The notes: generated by a model from the letters alone, not told the origin. A DNA stretch of 22,233 bases from Chara braunii (GCA_003427395.1 BFEA01000601.1:700882-723114), one strand, 5' to 3'; positions 8,211-17,424 are shown, counted from the first letter of the stretch. Made by a program: numbers and translations.

Positions 8211-9232
8211 GCACGGAACACATCAATTTCATCCTAGAGGGTAATGGACAGAATAGGGTGAACATCACCACCCGGCGGGTAGGGGCGGAAAAGAAACTCA
8301 TCCGAGATATGGTAATGGAAGAGGTCGCAGGGACTAGCGCAAATCAAGGTGAAACCGAGACCGGGGAGCTGGAGAAAGTCTACGGAAAAGCAAGGGAAGA
8401 GGAGCCGATAGACAAAGCGGTGGGGGCAAAGAAGAAATTCAGGTACCAGATTCTGATTCTGACTATGGCAGAAATCGACGATACCCTCATCAAACTGCTA
8501 GGTACCATGGTATCTGTATCCTTTCAGACCACGTTGCAAGCAAGCCCGAGATTGCTTAAAGGACTGAGGTAACTACTAACACGCCGACGCGTAGAGGTAG
8601 AGGAGGCCCCGGAACCACAGGAGCAGGAAACAGAGGAGGCTGAGGCACCGCACGGGGTCTCAAACCTCCAGAGAATTCCAGGGGATCTGGAGGACCTGGA
8701 AAAAGGTTTTGCGGACATCCGCTTAAGCCTACCAGACCGAGAAGGTGGTGAAGTCATGAGGGCACCGCCCGATACAAAGCTTAGCTTCCATGCGCTATCC
8801 GTAGGAAAGTTAAAAGTCCAGATCGGAACCCACCACACAGATGCACTAGTGGACGGAGGCGCGGAAATTACCCTCCTACGATGAGACTTCACAACAATTA
8901 CGGGTTGTACGGTAAACAAGGAGGTGACGGGGAGTATCCGGGGAGCCGGCGGGGAAATTCCCTTTGCCGGGTACGTCACGAAATGCGCAGTCAAGGCGGG
9001 GGTCAGGGAATCGATCTGGTCTTTCTACCGGATGACTGTGATGGAAGAAATAAACCATGACATAATTCTCGGGAGGCCATGGTATGCCAACGTAGAAATG
9101 ATAGGTATGCATCTGCATGGTGGATATAGAGGACCCAGTGACCGACCGCGAAGAGCTCCTTCGACTCCTTGGGACCGGAGGGGACCCTCCGAAGGGCAAA
9201 TTGGCAACCTGGTCGCCAACGTTCGAAGATAG
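8189..9232 (+). pseudogene. pro: Retroviral-type aspartic protease region
   Basis: Frame 2 is open apart from TAA at 8570-8572 and TGA at 8882-8884. The N-terminal part (8189-8569) is a charged spacer. The protease fold starts near 8780. The active-site strand reads ALVDGGAEITLL, with the catalytic Asp at 8852-8854. The family usually has D-S-G or D-T-G; here the middle residue is Gly. A later DIILGRPWY (about 9059-9085) matches the conserved hydrophobic-Leu-Gly element after the flap in Ty3/gypsy proteases. Position between gag and RT fits. The enzyme would cut the polyprotein in the particle. The second stop falls ten codons after the catalytic Asp, so this copy is inactive. A frame change to frame 0 occurs near 9117. 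Confidence 0.7.
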
Positions 9233-9470
9233 TGCGCGAAAAGGGGCATTCGCCCGGATGGAGGGCATGAGGGAAAGAGTGGAGATCATGATTGAGGAGG
9301 CCTTTAGCAAAAAGGAGTGGATAAAGATGGGTCTGCCTCTGAAGAAAAGGAGGCAAGAGGACGAGGTCCTAGGGGTTATGGTGGCAGAAAAGGAGTCGGA
9401 AGTCGAACTTGGGGCTAATTTTTTAAGAGAACGATCCCAGAAGGGAGTGTGCGAAAGTACAAACCGGTAG
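9117..9470 (+). pseudogene. Protease-RT connecting region
   Basis: Frame 0 is open for 117 codons, starting as the frame-2 protease reading breaks down around a GGTGG sequence at 9120. It is rich in Glu, Lys and Arg and carries no catalytic motif. Ty3/gypsy polyproteins commonly have a poorly conserved linker here. Reading moves back to frame 2 between 9418 and 9485. That segment holds a T6 run (about 9419-9424) and an A9 run (9472-9480), likely slippage points. Confidence 0.55.
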
Positions 9471-9484
9471 GAAAAAAAAACAAG

Positions 9485-10462
9485 CCGGTCTCAATCCTAG
9501 GATAAACATCAAGGGAAGAGGTCATGAAAAAAGAGGAAGAAATCTTACGGATAATAAGGGAGAGGTGAGCAGCGGAAGGGCATCGAATACCTGATGAGGT
9601 AGCAGACACCATGAAAATAGGGGTAGATGGGCTACTAACGGTGGAAGAGACCCAGCTGATAAGGAAAGTCTGCCAAGAGTTTTATTTAGCTTTTGCCTTG
9701 AATGACCACCAGAAAGGTCGATTGGATGCAAAACTAATCTCGCCCGTTAGGATCCACATGGTGAAACACGAAAGCTGGAACGACAAGGAGCCTGCCTACG
9801 AGTTTGGAATAGCGGCGGAAGTCACTGAACTGCTTAGGGCCAAGATAGATTCGTTCGTGGCCGAACCCTCCGCATCCCCCTACGCGAACAAATGGTTCGT
9901 TTTTCGGGAGCCCAACAAAATGCTCAGATGGATCCAGGACTTGCAGAAGCTGAATGCAGTAACAATCCGGGATGCGAGATCGCTTCCACAGGCCGACCTA
10001 CTGGCAGAATCCCAGGCCGGCCGGAACATTTATTCCTTGATAGATCTATATTCAGGATATCATCAACTGCCACTCGACGCTAGGGATAGACCGTACACTG
10101 CTATGCACACCCCGGTAGGGCAGCTGCAGATGCAAGTGACTCATATGGGGTTTACAAACGATGTGGCAGAGGCGTAGAGGAGGATGCTTGCGGTCGCAGG
10201 GGATATGTTCCGAAAAATTGCGAGCCGTATATAGACGACAATCCCATAAAAGGCGCGCAGAACAAGGATGAGACAGAGGTCCATCCGGGCATACGAAAGT
10301 TCGTTGGGGATCACCTACAGGATATCAAGGACCTACTTTAGCGGTTTCTGGTATATAATATTACCACAAGCGGACCAAAGAGCATCCTAGCGGTCCCAGA
10401 AGTGACCATACTGGATTTTCGCTGTGGGGCTTATGGGAGGAAGCCCGACCCGGCCAAGACGG
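9485..10462 (+). pseudogene. RT: Reverse transcriptase, frameshifted and interrupted
   Basis: Frame 2 opens with stops at 9503 and 9566, then is clear from 9569 to TAG at 10175-10177. RT landmarks follow in order. SPYANKWFVF is the fingers region (about 9878-9905). WIQDLQKLNAVTIRDARSLP (about 9929-9988) is the D.R.LN...P type block. YSLIDLYSGYHQLPL (about 10031-10075) carries the first catalytic Asp. MGFTNDVAEA (10145-10174) is the GF.NA-type block. The second block, YIDD at 10228-10239, is in frame 1, after a frame change in an A-rich stretch near 10212-10218. TAG interrupts it at 10339. Frame 1 ends in GAYGRKPDPAKT. The usual connecting stretch with a W..P and FLG motif is then missing. Order and motifs make this secure as Ty3/gypsy RT; it is non-functional. 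Confidence 0.85.
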
Positions 10463-10996
10463 ATCTTTATCAAAGGCTTTGCAAAAATAGCTGAGCCTAT
10501 CCACACAATGATTAGGGAAGGAGGGACTATGGAATGGACCGAGGATAGGGAGGCGGCATTCCAGACCCTCTAAGGCATCCTGTCCTCCGATCAAGTCACC
10601 TTGGCAGCACCCTGCTTCAATGACGAAGTAGGACGGCCCTTTATCTTGGAAACAGACGGAGGACCATTGGCAGTAGGAGGAGTCCTGATACAAAGGAGCG
10701 AGGAGGGCAAGAAAAGGCCTATCAGATTTGAAAGTAGGACCCTTAATTCGGCAGAGCGACGATACTCACAGTTCAAGAAAGAGGTCTTAGCCATTCTACA
10801 TTGCCTTAAGACCTTTCAGGCATACCTATTCGGAAGACGATTTATCATGAGAATCGATCCGACCAATGTAGCCGGGGCATTAAAGAACTACAAGCCCATA
10901 GACCCGACCGTTGGGAGATGGATAGGCTTAATATGGCAGTTCAACTACAAGGTCGAGCGAGAATTGCGGGGCTCCGAAACAGGGCAGACGGGCTAA
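10463..10996 (+). pseudogene. RH: RNase H domain of pol
   Basis: Frame 2 begins IFIKGFAKIAEP, the post-palm helix that normally precedes RNase H. It has TAA at 10571-10573, then is open to 10996. The catalytic acids are readable: Asp in ETDGG (10655-10657), Glu in FKKEVLAI (10781-10783) and Asp in MRIDP (10856-10858). The fourth, in NRADGLSR (10987-10989), lies in frame 1 after an apparent 2-bp insertion near 10968. The domain would degrade the RNA strand during reverse transcription. The acids survive but are split over two frames with a stop upstream, so the gene is dead. Strong family match by motif order. Confidence 0.83.
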
Positions 10997-11910
10997 GTCG
11001 GGCTTGCATCACGCCGGAGGGAGTAGAGGATGCGGAGCTAATCGACGTTTTCCTGGAGTACGAAGGAGGAACCCTCGTTGCAGAAAATGAGATGATGAGC
11101 CTTGCTTGCACGCTAGGACAATTGTTGATTCAGACCCTGAAGAAAGGGGCGCCTGCTGTAGTTGCGGAACTCAGGGACGGGTCCGTCACCACGGTTAGAC
11201 GCAGAGATGAGAAGGATTCATGGGGAGCGACGATGGGGCTGAAAGAGGAGTTGATGGCAATGGCCATTGAAGGGGGTCGGGATGTCGTGATGTGCCTAGT
11301 AGAGACTTGGACGCGAAAGGAGCGGCAGTACCTAGTGAGTCAGGCTCAGGAAAAGCAAGATACCAATCAGGAGGGACCAGAATTCTTCCTTGTACAGATG
11401 TATGATGGCATCTTCAGGGAAATCGGTCTATTGCTTATAGGAAACAAACAGCCTATGGAAGTCAGCCTCAAGGCAAGGGAGGAAGTTGAGAGGTATGTCT
11501 TAAGGAATGACCACCTGCTCAAGAGGGAAGAGGGAATGATACCTAGGCGTGTCGTGTGTGGAAGGTCTAGGCATTTGGACATAATTCAGGCAATGCATGA
11601 TAGGTTAGCCGGAGGGCATCGGTCATCCAAAGAGACTCTTGCAAAAATCGCGTCACTTTACTTCTGGCCAGGTATGGCAGGTATGGTGGCTACGTACTGT
11701 CAAACGTGTCTGATATGTCAGGAAAAGAGCCCCGCACGTGTCTTCGAGCCCCTTAGACCTACTCGGGTACTGGGGCCGGGGCACCTGGTCCACCTTGACC
11801 TTGCGGTCATGCCTGTATCAACGGATGGATACAGGTACATCTTGGATGCAAGAGATAACCTCAGCGGCTATGTAGAGGCAGTAGCTCTTAAGAGAACACC
11901 CAAAAAATGA
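10918..11910 (+). pseudogene. IN: RNase H tail and integrase N-terminal half
   Basis: Frame 1 is open for 330 codons and ends at TGA 11908-11910. After the RNase H tail comes a ~180-residue tether of no known motif. The zinc-binding HHCC domain follows, with His at 11596 and 11617 (HDRLAGGH) and Cys at 11698 and 11707 (CQTC). The catalytic core begins with HLDLAVMP, whose Asp (11797-11799) is the first of the D,D-35-E triad. Two stops (11908, 11920) then break the core, but the same frame resumes downstream. HHCC binding helps integrase multimerise and hold the DNA ends. This is the longest intact stretch of the element, so the gene may have been disrupted only by a few point changes here. 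Confidence 0.83.
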
Positions 11911-11940
11911 GTGGCTGACTAGATAGAAGACTTTTACCTA

Positions 11941-12705
11941 ATGCATCCCTTTGTGCGCAGGTTCATAGCGGATAATGGGACGAAGTTCGTAAATCACGAA
12001 GTGCTAAGCAGGCTCAAGATGTTGTGCGTACCTATCAAGATCATCGAGCCATACCATCCTGAGGCCAATGCACCTGTAGAAAGGGGGCACCGGACCTTGA
12101 AAAACACAATCGCTAAGCTGGCGGCTGATGACCTGGGAAACTGGCCTCGGTACCTTAAGCAGGTGGCCTTCTCAGAGAACATGACGCCGAAGAGAATGAC
12201 GGGGTGTATTCCGGCAGAACTCTGGCATGAGAGGGAGATTGATTTCCCGGTGGAAGCCTTGGTTCCTACCTGGAACAGGCTAGATGACAACCCGCACATG
12301 TCTACGGAGAAACTAATCGCCGCACGATGCCAACAGGTCATTAGAAATGAGGAAGCCTTGGAGGATGTGGTTAAGCGTGTGATGGGTAGCCGAATGAGGG
12401 ACAAAGCAAGGTGGAACCAGGTCAAGAACATCCGGAAAGAACCGCTCCAGGTGGGGGAAATGGTACTAATTAGGAACTCGGCTCTTGAAAGCACGTGGTC
12501 TGGACAGCTAGGAAGAAGGTTCAAAGGCCCCTACAGAATCGCTAAGCGGGTGGGACTGAACTCTTTTGAACTTGAGGATCTTGACGGTACTCGGATAAAA
12601 GGGTCATTTTCGGGGCAGAGGCTGGTCAGGTTTTTTGGCCGGGATCCGGTGGAACAATGGTTGCAAGATGCTCAGGACAAGGAAACAGGGGAATCGACAA
12701 CTTGA
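11941..12705 (+). pseudogene. IN: Integrase catalytic core C-terminal half and GPY/F tail
   Basis: This is in the same frame as the previous part, separated only by the stops at 11908 and 11920. FIADNGTKF carries the second catalytic Asp (11971-11973), and the Glu of NAPVERGH is at 12079-12081. There are exactly 35 residues between them, the classic D,D-35-E spacing. The C-terminal part has a DIPTW-like PTW motif, a helical segment and RRFKGPYRI (about 12511-12537), the GPY/F module seen in many Ty3/gypsy integrases. Only about 55 residues follow GPY, and no chromodomain is visible. The frame ends at TGA 12703-12705. Integrase would insert element DNA; the two upstream stops prevent a full-length product. 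Confidence 0.85.
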
Positions 12706-13130
12706 AAGGCAGGCAATTGGCCATAATTCTGTACCGCTTCTCTGCGGAAGTGGTCATGACTGGAGGGGTTGTTCGTTTTTGTGTCTTCTTTTCTTTTTGG
12801 GGCATGGGGTGACTTCTTGGGCGGACTATGTATGGGGGTGGGAGCCTGGGACAATGTATCATAGTTTTGTGGGACAATTTTGGGACTGCCCATATGGGGT
12901 ACCTATGTGCTGGGACAATGTACCAAAGTTTTTGGAGGGATAATGGGACTGCCGCCTATGCCGCCACTCTGAGAGGACTACCAATCATGTGGGGGCAAGC
13001 ACGGGTTCTGGGGAATGAGACTGCAAATTTGCAATGGGAGTGGGAGGAATGTGTGTGTATGAGGGTTGTTGAGGGGTTGTTTTGTATGAACAGGACCAGG
13101 GAAGAAGAACACAGCAAGTAAAAGTTAAAA
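12706..13130 (+). other. Post-integrase untranslated region
   Basis: No gene is seen. It contains an imperfect direct repeat: TGGGACAATGTA starts near 12848 and again near 12912, each followed by AGTTTT and GGGACTGCC, about 64 bp apart. G-rich on the + strand. Confidence 0.5.
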
Positions 13131-13313
13131 ATGGAATTTGAAAACGAGAATGATAGCAATACCATCAACAGGCCCAGCGGGGAACAAGGGACAAGACCGG
13201 CTGGGGAATCAAGCACCAGAAAGAGGAAGTTGTATGTGGATTTTGACTCTAACTTGGTTGTGGGCAGAGGGGGAAGGAAGCAAGGGACCAGAGGACCCTC
13301 ACCCCTGAAGTAG
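13131..13313 (+). CDS. Short open frame before right LTR, unknown
   Basis: An ATG-initiated frame of 60 codons whose TAG stop overlaps the first satellite box. The product is hydrophilic, with a basic RKRK cluster mid-way and a basic Gly-rich tail. It has no family motif that I recognise. It lies between integrase and the 3' LTR, where some large Ty3/gypsy elements carry an extra gene, but its length is within what chance allows. The purine-rich tail overlaps the best polypurine-tract candidate, which also argues against coding. Most likely untranslated. Confidence 0.15.
   Translation: MEFENENDSNTINRPSGEQGTRPAGESSTRKRKLYVDFDSNLVVGRGGRKQGTRGPSPLK
13263..13288 (+). promoter_or_regulatory. Candidate polypurine tract
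   Basis: A purine run centred on GAGGGGGAAGGAAG, broken by single C residues, ends about 20 bp before the right satellite starts. In LTR retrotransposons a polypurine tract directly upstream of the 3' LTR primes second-strand DNA synthesis. The location fits, but the LTR start is not sharply defined. Confidence 0.35.
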
Positions 13314-14126
13314 CGAATTATTCCCAAGTGAAGAATCAAGTAAAACATGAAGAGAAAGTTAGAAAACAACACATTTGAGCTCACACACACAAGGGGAAAA
13401 GTAGCGATTTACATAGGAGTGGAAAAATGGACAATGCAAGCACTCTACACTACAAGAACACTAGATTATACCAAGATTGAAGTAGCAAATTACTCCCAAG
13501 TGAAGAATCAAGGGAAACATGGAGAGAAAGTGAGAAAACAAAACATTTGAGCTCACACACACAAGGGAAAAAATAACGATTTACATAGGAGTGAAAAAAT
13601 GGACAATGCAAGCATTCTACTCTACAAGAACACTAGATTACACCACGATTGAAGTAGCGAATTACTCCTAAGTGAAGAATAAAGTGAAACATGGAGAGAA
13701 CGTGAGAAAACAACACATTTGAGCTCACACACATAAGAGGAAAAATAACGATTTACATAGGAGTGAAAAAATGGACAATACAAGCACTCTACACTACACA
13801 AACACTAGATTTTACCGAGATTGAAGTAACGAATTACTCCCAAGTGAAGAATCAAATGAAACATGGAGAGAAAGTGAGAAAACAACACATTTGAGCTCAC
13901 ACACACAAGGGAAAAAGTAGTCGTTTACATAGGAGTGAAAAAATGGACAATCCAAACACTCAACATTACACGAGCACTAAATTATACGAAGATTGAAGTA
14001 GCGAAGTACTCCCAAGTGAAGAATTAGGAAAAACATGGAGAGAAAGTGAGAAAACAACATATTTGAGCTCACACACACAAGGGAAAAAACAACTATTTAC
14101 ATAGGAGTGGAAAAATGGACAATGGA
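13308..14126 (+). repeat. 172-bp two-part satellite array, right
   Basis: The TAGCGAATTAC-type box falls at 13311, 13483, 13655, 13827 and 13999: exactly 172 bp apart four times. Within each monomer a second box GTAGCGATTTACATAGGAG starts 91 bp later (for example 13402), leaving 81 bp. The monomer is therefore a dimer of 91- and 81-bp halves sharing the GYRGCGATTTAC core. Each contains TTTGAGCTCACACACA and AATGGACAATGCAAGCA. Homologous to 1207-2101 but more regular, suggesting later homogenisation. Confidence 0.93.
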
Positions 14127-14420
14127 GAGCCTAAAAGTAGAGAATGGAGAGCCTAATAGTCCCCTATTAGCTATCCTAATCCTTGGAAGACATCCATGGA
14201 AGGATGAGGAGAAAGAAGAAAAGAGGGAGGAAGAAAAAGAAGAAGGAGAAGAAGAAGAAGGTGAGAGAAAGAAGAATGAGAGGGAGAGGAAGAAGTTGNA
14301 NAANAANAAAAAAAAAANAAAAAAAAAAAAAAAAAAAAAAAAAAAAANNAAGAGGAAGATGAAGAAGGGAAAAAGGAAGGAGAAGAAGAGGAAGAGGAAG
14401 AGGAAGAAGAAAAATTTCTC
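14127..14420 (+). repeat. Junction and purine tract with A-run and Ns
   Basis: A short junction holds two GAGAGCCTAA copies about 20 bp apart. A GA-rich tract (from about 14197) follows, equivalent to 2102-2336. An A-rich run at 14299-14349 holds seven unresolved bases (14299, 14301, 14304, 14307, 14318, 14348, 14349), so its length is not reliable. Confidence 0.8.
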
Positions 14421-15519
14421 CACTCACCTCTCCTTGGTCTTGAGGCTGATATCCCAACTCTTGATGAAGGTTCTCCCCACTTGGCTATGACTTCCTTCCC
14501 CTCCAAACCCTTCTCCTTCCTCTCTCTCCTCCTCCCAAGTGTCACAAACTCCTATCACTATGGTTATGGAGTCCTCCCCTCTAGGAGGGCTAACGGGACT
14601 CATCTTAGCCTTGCCTTCTTCCTCACTAGCCTGGGAGCTATGGCGGATCACCTTCCCCACTACCACTAGCTTGTAGGCTCTCACACACTAGCTCATAGTC
14701 TCTCCTACACTCCCAAACTGGCAGGGGTTCCCGTTATTTCACTCCAAGTGAGTGTAGAGCTCTTATGGGCTCATTCGGGGAGTATGGGCACTCCTCATGC
14801 AAATGTGAATGTGGCGGACTGAATCCTTAACTTCTGTAGGTTGGAAATAGCAGTTCGGTCAGCCCATGGGCCTCCCCATGTGCCCCATAGTGAACCGAGG
14901 TACCCGCATGGCCAATTTTCACCACTAGGTCTCTCCGGGGGCACCTAAGCCTCATTTTGGCCAAGTACATGCAGTCCGAGTGGTTGGTACCAACTCGGCC
15001 TGCCCCTTGGGCCTCTTTCTAGTCTCTTACCACTTGAAAAATGCTGCCCCCTTGAGCCCAAGGTCCAAGGGATAGCCTACTTGAGAGAAAAAAGGCTCAG
15101 TGGGCATTTTTATCGATTTTTTCAAGTTTCGGCCTCCCTTGGGTAGGCCGGAGCATGTTTCCATGTGGCGGCATATTTTCAGCCTTGGATCAGGCTGAGA
15201 TCCAAGGCCACCATTATTCCGAGCTAACCCATTGTGGTCCTTGCTTCAAATGTGAGCCCCTAATTTCAATTTTTTAGTTTTTGGTGCATCTGGCTCTCTT
15301 TTTAGGCCAAATGCGCTGTTTTGTATTTTTCCCTCTTTTGTTTTCTTTCCATTTTGGGCTGCCACCTCATTTCGGAGCTAGCCGTTTTGAGCTGGCCCAC
15401 AAAAAACGGTTGTTTCTTCTCCACTATGAGATCTGATCTCAGATCCATGGTTGAAAAGAAAACCAGTCATTCCCTTTGTGCATTTTCTCTCATTCTTGCC
15501 TTTTTAATTCAGATATTGT

Positions 15520-15548
15520 TGAGATATGGCCCCAAGGGCCATATCTCA
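15520..15548. other. Hairpin, 13-bp stem, 3-nt loop (right LTR)
   Basis: TGAGATATGGCCC (15520-15532), CAA, GGGCCATATCTCA (15536-15548), perfectly paired. It matches the 9-bp version at 3426-3446; the extra four pairs lie next to the loop. Confidence 0.85.
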
Positions 15549-15592
15549 TCAATCCGGATTGCCCTCCCTCATTCTAGGAGGGTGAGGTCATC

Positions 15593-15629
15593 ATTGGGAC
15601 CTGTCAGTCCCTACTGCAGCAGTCCCAAT
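15593..15629 (+). other. Diverged copy of the GGGAC hairpin module
   Basis: ATTGGGAC (15593-15600) pairs with GTCCCAAT (15622-15629). A second CAGTCCCTACT lies between them, so the one-arm/two-partner pattern is kept. The left LTR equivalent (about 3493-3532) is more decayed. Confidence 0.6.
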
Positions 15630-15964
15630 AGGCCGACACCTTCTCCTCCACCCTTTTCTCCCGTTTTGTCTCATTCTTCCCCATTTTCTCTCATTTTTTC
15701 TTTCGTTTTTCTTTTATTTTTGTTGTGACAAGTGTCAAACTGCTGTGCATTCTCTTTCTAAGCCTTAGAACCTCATTCATGGCCACGTTCATGGCCGGCT
15801 GTTAGCCGTTACATCTCGGCCTACCAAATTGGCATGCCCATGCCCCTAGAGGGCTCATTTTGTTCCCGTTAGTCTCAATTTTGAGCCCCCTTGACTCCGA
15901 TTAATTTTTGACAGCCTTCTTCTTGCCAAGAGCCCCTTAAGCTCTAAATTTCTCATGCCTAGCT

Positions 15965-15984
15965 AGTCTGAGATATCTCGGACT
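15965..15984. other. 20-bp near-complete palindrome (right LTR)
   Basis: AGTCTGAGATATCTCGGACT is self-complementary throughout, apart from one T-G pair. It corresponds to the weaker hairpin at 3864-3883. Confidence 0.75.
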
Positions 15985-16048
15985 GCTGGGCAGCCTTCCC
16001 ATCACCCATTTTTCTTTGTTTTTCATTCCCGGTCCTCCCGTTTGGGCT

Positions 16049-16070
16049 CCACTAGTGCTTGAGCTAGTGG
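16049..16070. other. CACTAG-type palindrome, right LTR copy 1
   Basis: CCACTAGTGC, TT, GAGCTAGTGG: mostly paired, with mismatches next to the centre. Equivalent of 3949-3968. Confidence 0.6.
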
Positions 16071-16085
16071 TGCTAATATTTCCCA

Positions 16086-16110
16086 CCATCAAGATCTTCG
16101 ATCTTGATGG
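16086..16110. other. Perfect 11-bp hairpin, TTC loop (right LTR)
   Basis: CCATCAAGATC (16086-16096), TTC, GATCTTGATGG (16100-16110). The left equivalent (about 3977-4001) retains only the inner AGATC/GATCT pairing. Confidence 0.8.
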
Positions 16111-16490
16111 CGCCATTGGCCTTACACACCCACTCCCTACATCGGCTTGTAGTTTTCCTTGGGACACCTCAAGTCCCCGCCGTTTTCCCGCGCTAGTCCC
16201 ATTTTTCCGTCCCGCCGGTGATGCCGTCGACAATCTCGATTTTTGACAGTTTTTATTTGGGCTCATTTAGTCCCCGACATCCTCCCGGTTGATGCCCGAT
16301 TTTTATTTGGGACTTCCTATGTCCCCGACAGCCCCATCTTATTGTTCCCATGTGCCTCAAGCGTGCCGATTATTTTTGGCCGCGAGCCCCCGCCTTGTCG
16401 TCACTATTTGTCGCTACACTCCCCTATGCCTACGTGCCATTTTCTAGTCCCTTGGACGTGCCGCGACTCATTTTCTCTTGGCCTAGGAAT

Positions 16491-16900
16491 CCCCATGCAG
16501 TCCGTTATTTTCTCGGACTGCAGCCACAGCCAATTCTCTAGTCCCACAGCCCCACAACATGCCCCATGCTAAAAGAAAATGCAGTGTTAAATTTTTAAGT
16601 GCTTCCAGACTCAATTTTGGTTCCTGGAGCACTCAAAGCATGTGTTTGCCCCTCGCCATGTTATCCATTGCAACTCGGACTGCAATAGGGGGTTTTTTTT
16701 TTGTCCCAATGCCCCATAACTAGCCCCTAACTGAAAGAAAAAGAAGCGGCCAACTTCCAAGTGCATCCGGTCTCCATTTTGGCCTCCCCTAGGCAATTCT
16801 TTATTTTTCGGTTGCAAGGGGCCTTGATTTTCTTTGATTTTCTCCGCAAAAATAAAGAAAAATCAAGGTCCTTTGTAACCGCCATATTCCAGAATGAATT
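16491..16900 (+). repeat. ~162-bp tandem repeat, three units (right LTR)
   Basis: Unit cores fall at 16499, 16662 and 16795. The first spacing is 163 bp, as in the left LTR; the second is 133 bp because about 29 bp are missing from the second unit. The T-rich stretch that follows corresponds to the one at 4880-4937. Confidence 0.7.
16496..16522. other. TGCAGTCCG/CGGACTGCA hairpin (right LTR)
   Basis: Nine perfect pairs (16496-16504 with 16514-16522) around a 9-nt loop. It opens the first ~162-bp unit. The left copy near 4408 has a damaged 3' arm. Confidence 0.75.
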
Positions 16901-17007
16901 TGGTCACGGATGCACCTCCCTAAGTGGTCGTTTTTGACCGTTAGTGCCCTTTTGACTTTTCTTTTCTTTTCTCCTTTCTTTTTCTTTTATTTTTCTTTTC
17001 TTTTCCC

Positions 17008-17362
17008 TCCCACTTGTGGACAGTAGGGACTTGCCAGTCCCTACTTGCTGCAGTCCCTACTGACGGCCAACTCACTCATCCTCTCTCACCTCCCATTTTC
17101 TTTTTCTTTTCTTTTTCTCTTTGCATGCCAAGTGTCAAGTAGCCGTTAAGACCCTTTTCTCATTTTTCTTTTTTTTTATTTTCTTTTTCCTCCTTTCTTG
17201 GACAGTAGGGACTGGTAGGTCCCTACTTGTGGCAGTCCCTACTGACGACCAACTCACTCATTCCCTCTCACTCTTTTGTTTTTTTCCTCCCACATTTTCT
17301 TTTTCTTTTCTTTCTTTTATTTGCATGCCAAGTGTCAAGTGAACGTTTAGGCCCTTTTCTAG
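17008..17362 (+). repeat. 182-bp tandem duplication (right LTR)
   Basis: AGTAGGGACT occurs at 17022 and 17204, exactly 182 bp apart, each followed by T-rich DNA and GCATGCCAAGTGTCAAGT. Same period and position as 4951/5133. Confidence 0.85.
17022..17061 (+). other. Switch-like hairpin, one arm with two identical partners
   Basis: AGTAGGGACT (17022-17031) is exactly complementary to AGTCCCTACT at 17036-17045 (4-nt loop) and to a second identical copy at 17052-17061. Two mutually exclusive 10-bp stems are possible. The module recurs at 17204-17243. Confidence 0.75.
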
Positions 17363-17402
17363 GCCCTCCCTCTTAGTTTTGGCCCTTCCTATGCCCAAGG
17401 GC

Positions 17403-17424
17403 CAGTCCGTTATTTCTCGGACTG
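17403..17424. other. CAGTCCG/CGGACTG hairpin (right LTR)
   Basis: Seven perfect pairs (17403-17409 with 17418-17424). Equivalent to 5332-5352. Confidence 0.7.

Larger units (their letters stand above)
14421..16490 (+). other. Right LTR body, no gene
   Basis: This aligns with 2346-4400 with few indels. No conserved frame is seen. Hairpins at 15520, 15965, 16049 and 16086 are annotated separately. Confidence 0.55.

Noticed and set aside
12550-12705. Chromodomain at the integrase C-terminus
   Set aside because: Only about 55 residues follow the GPY motif and I see no aromatic-cage pattern. The element is better called non-chromodomain.
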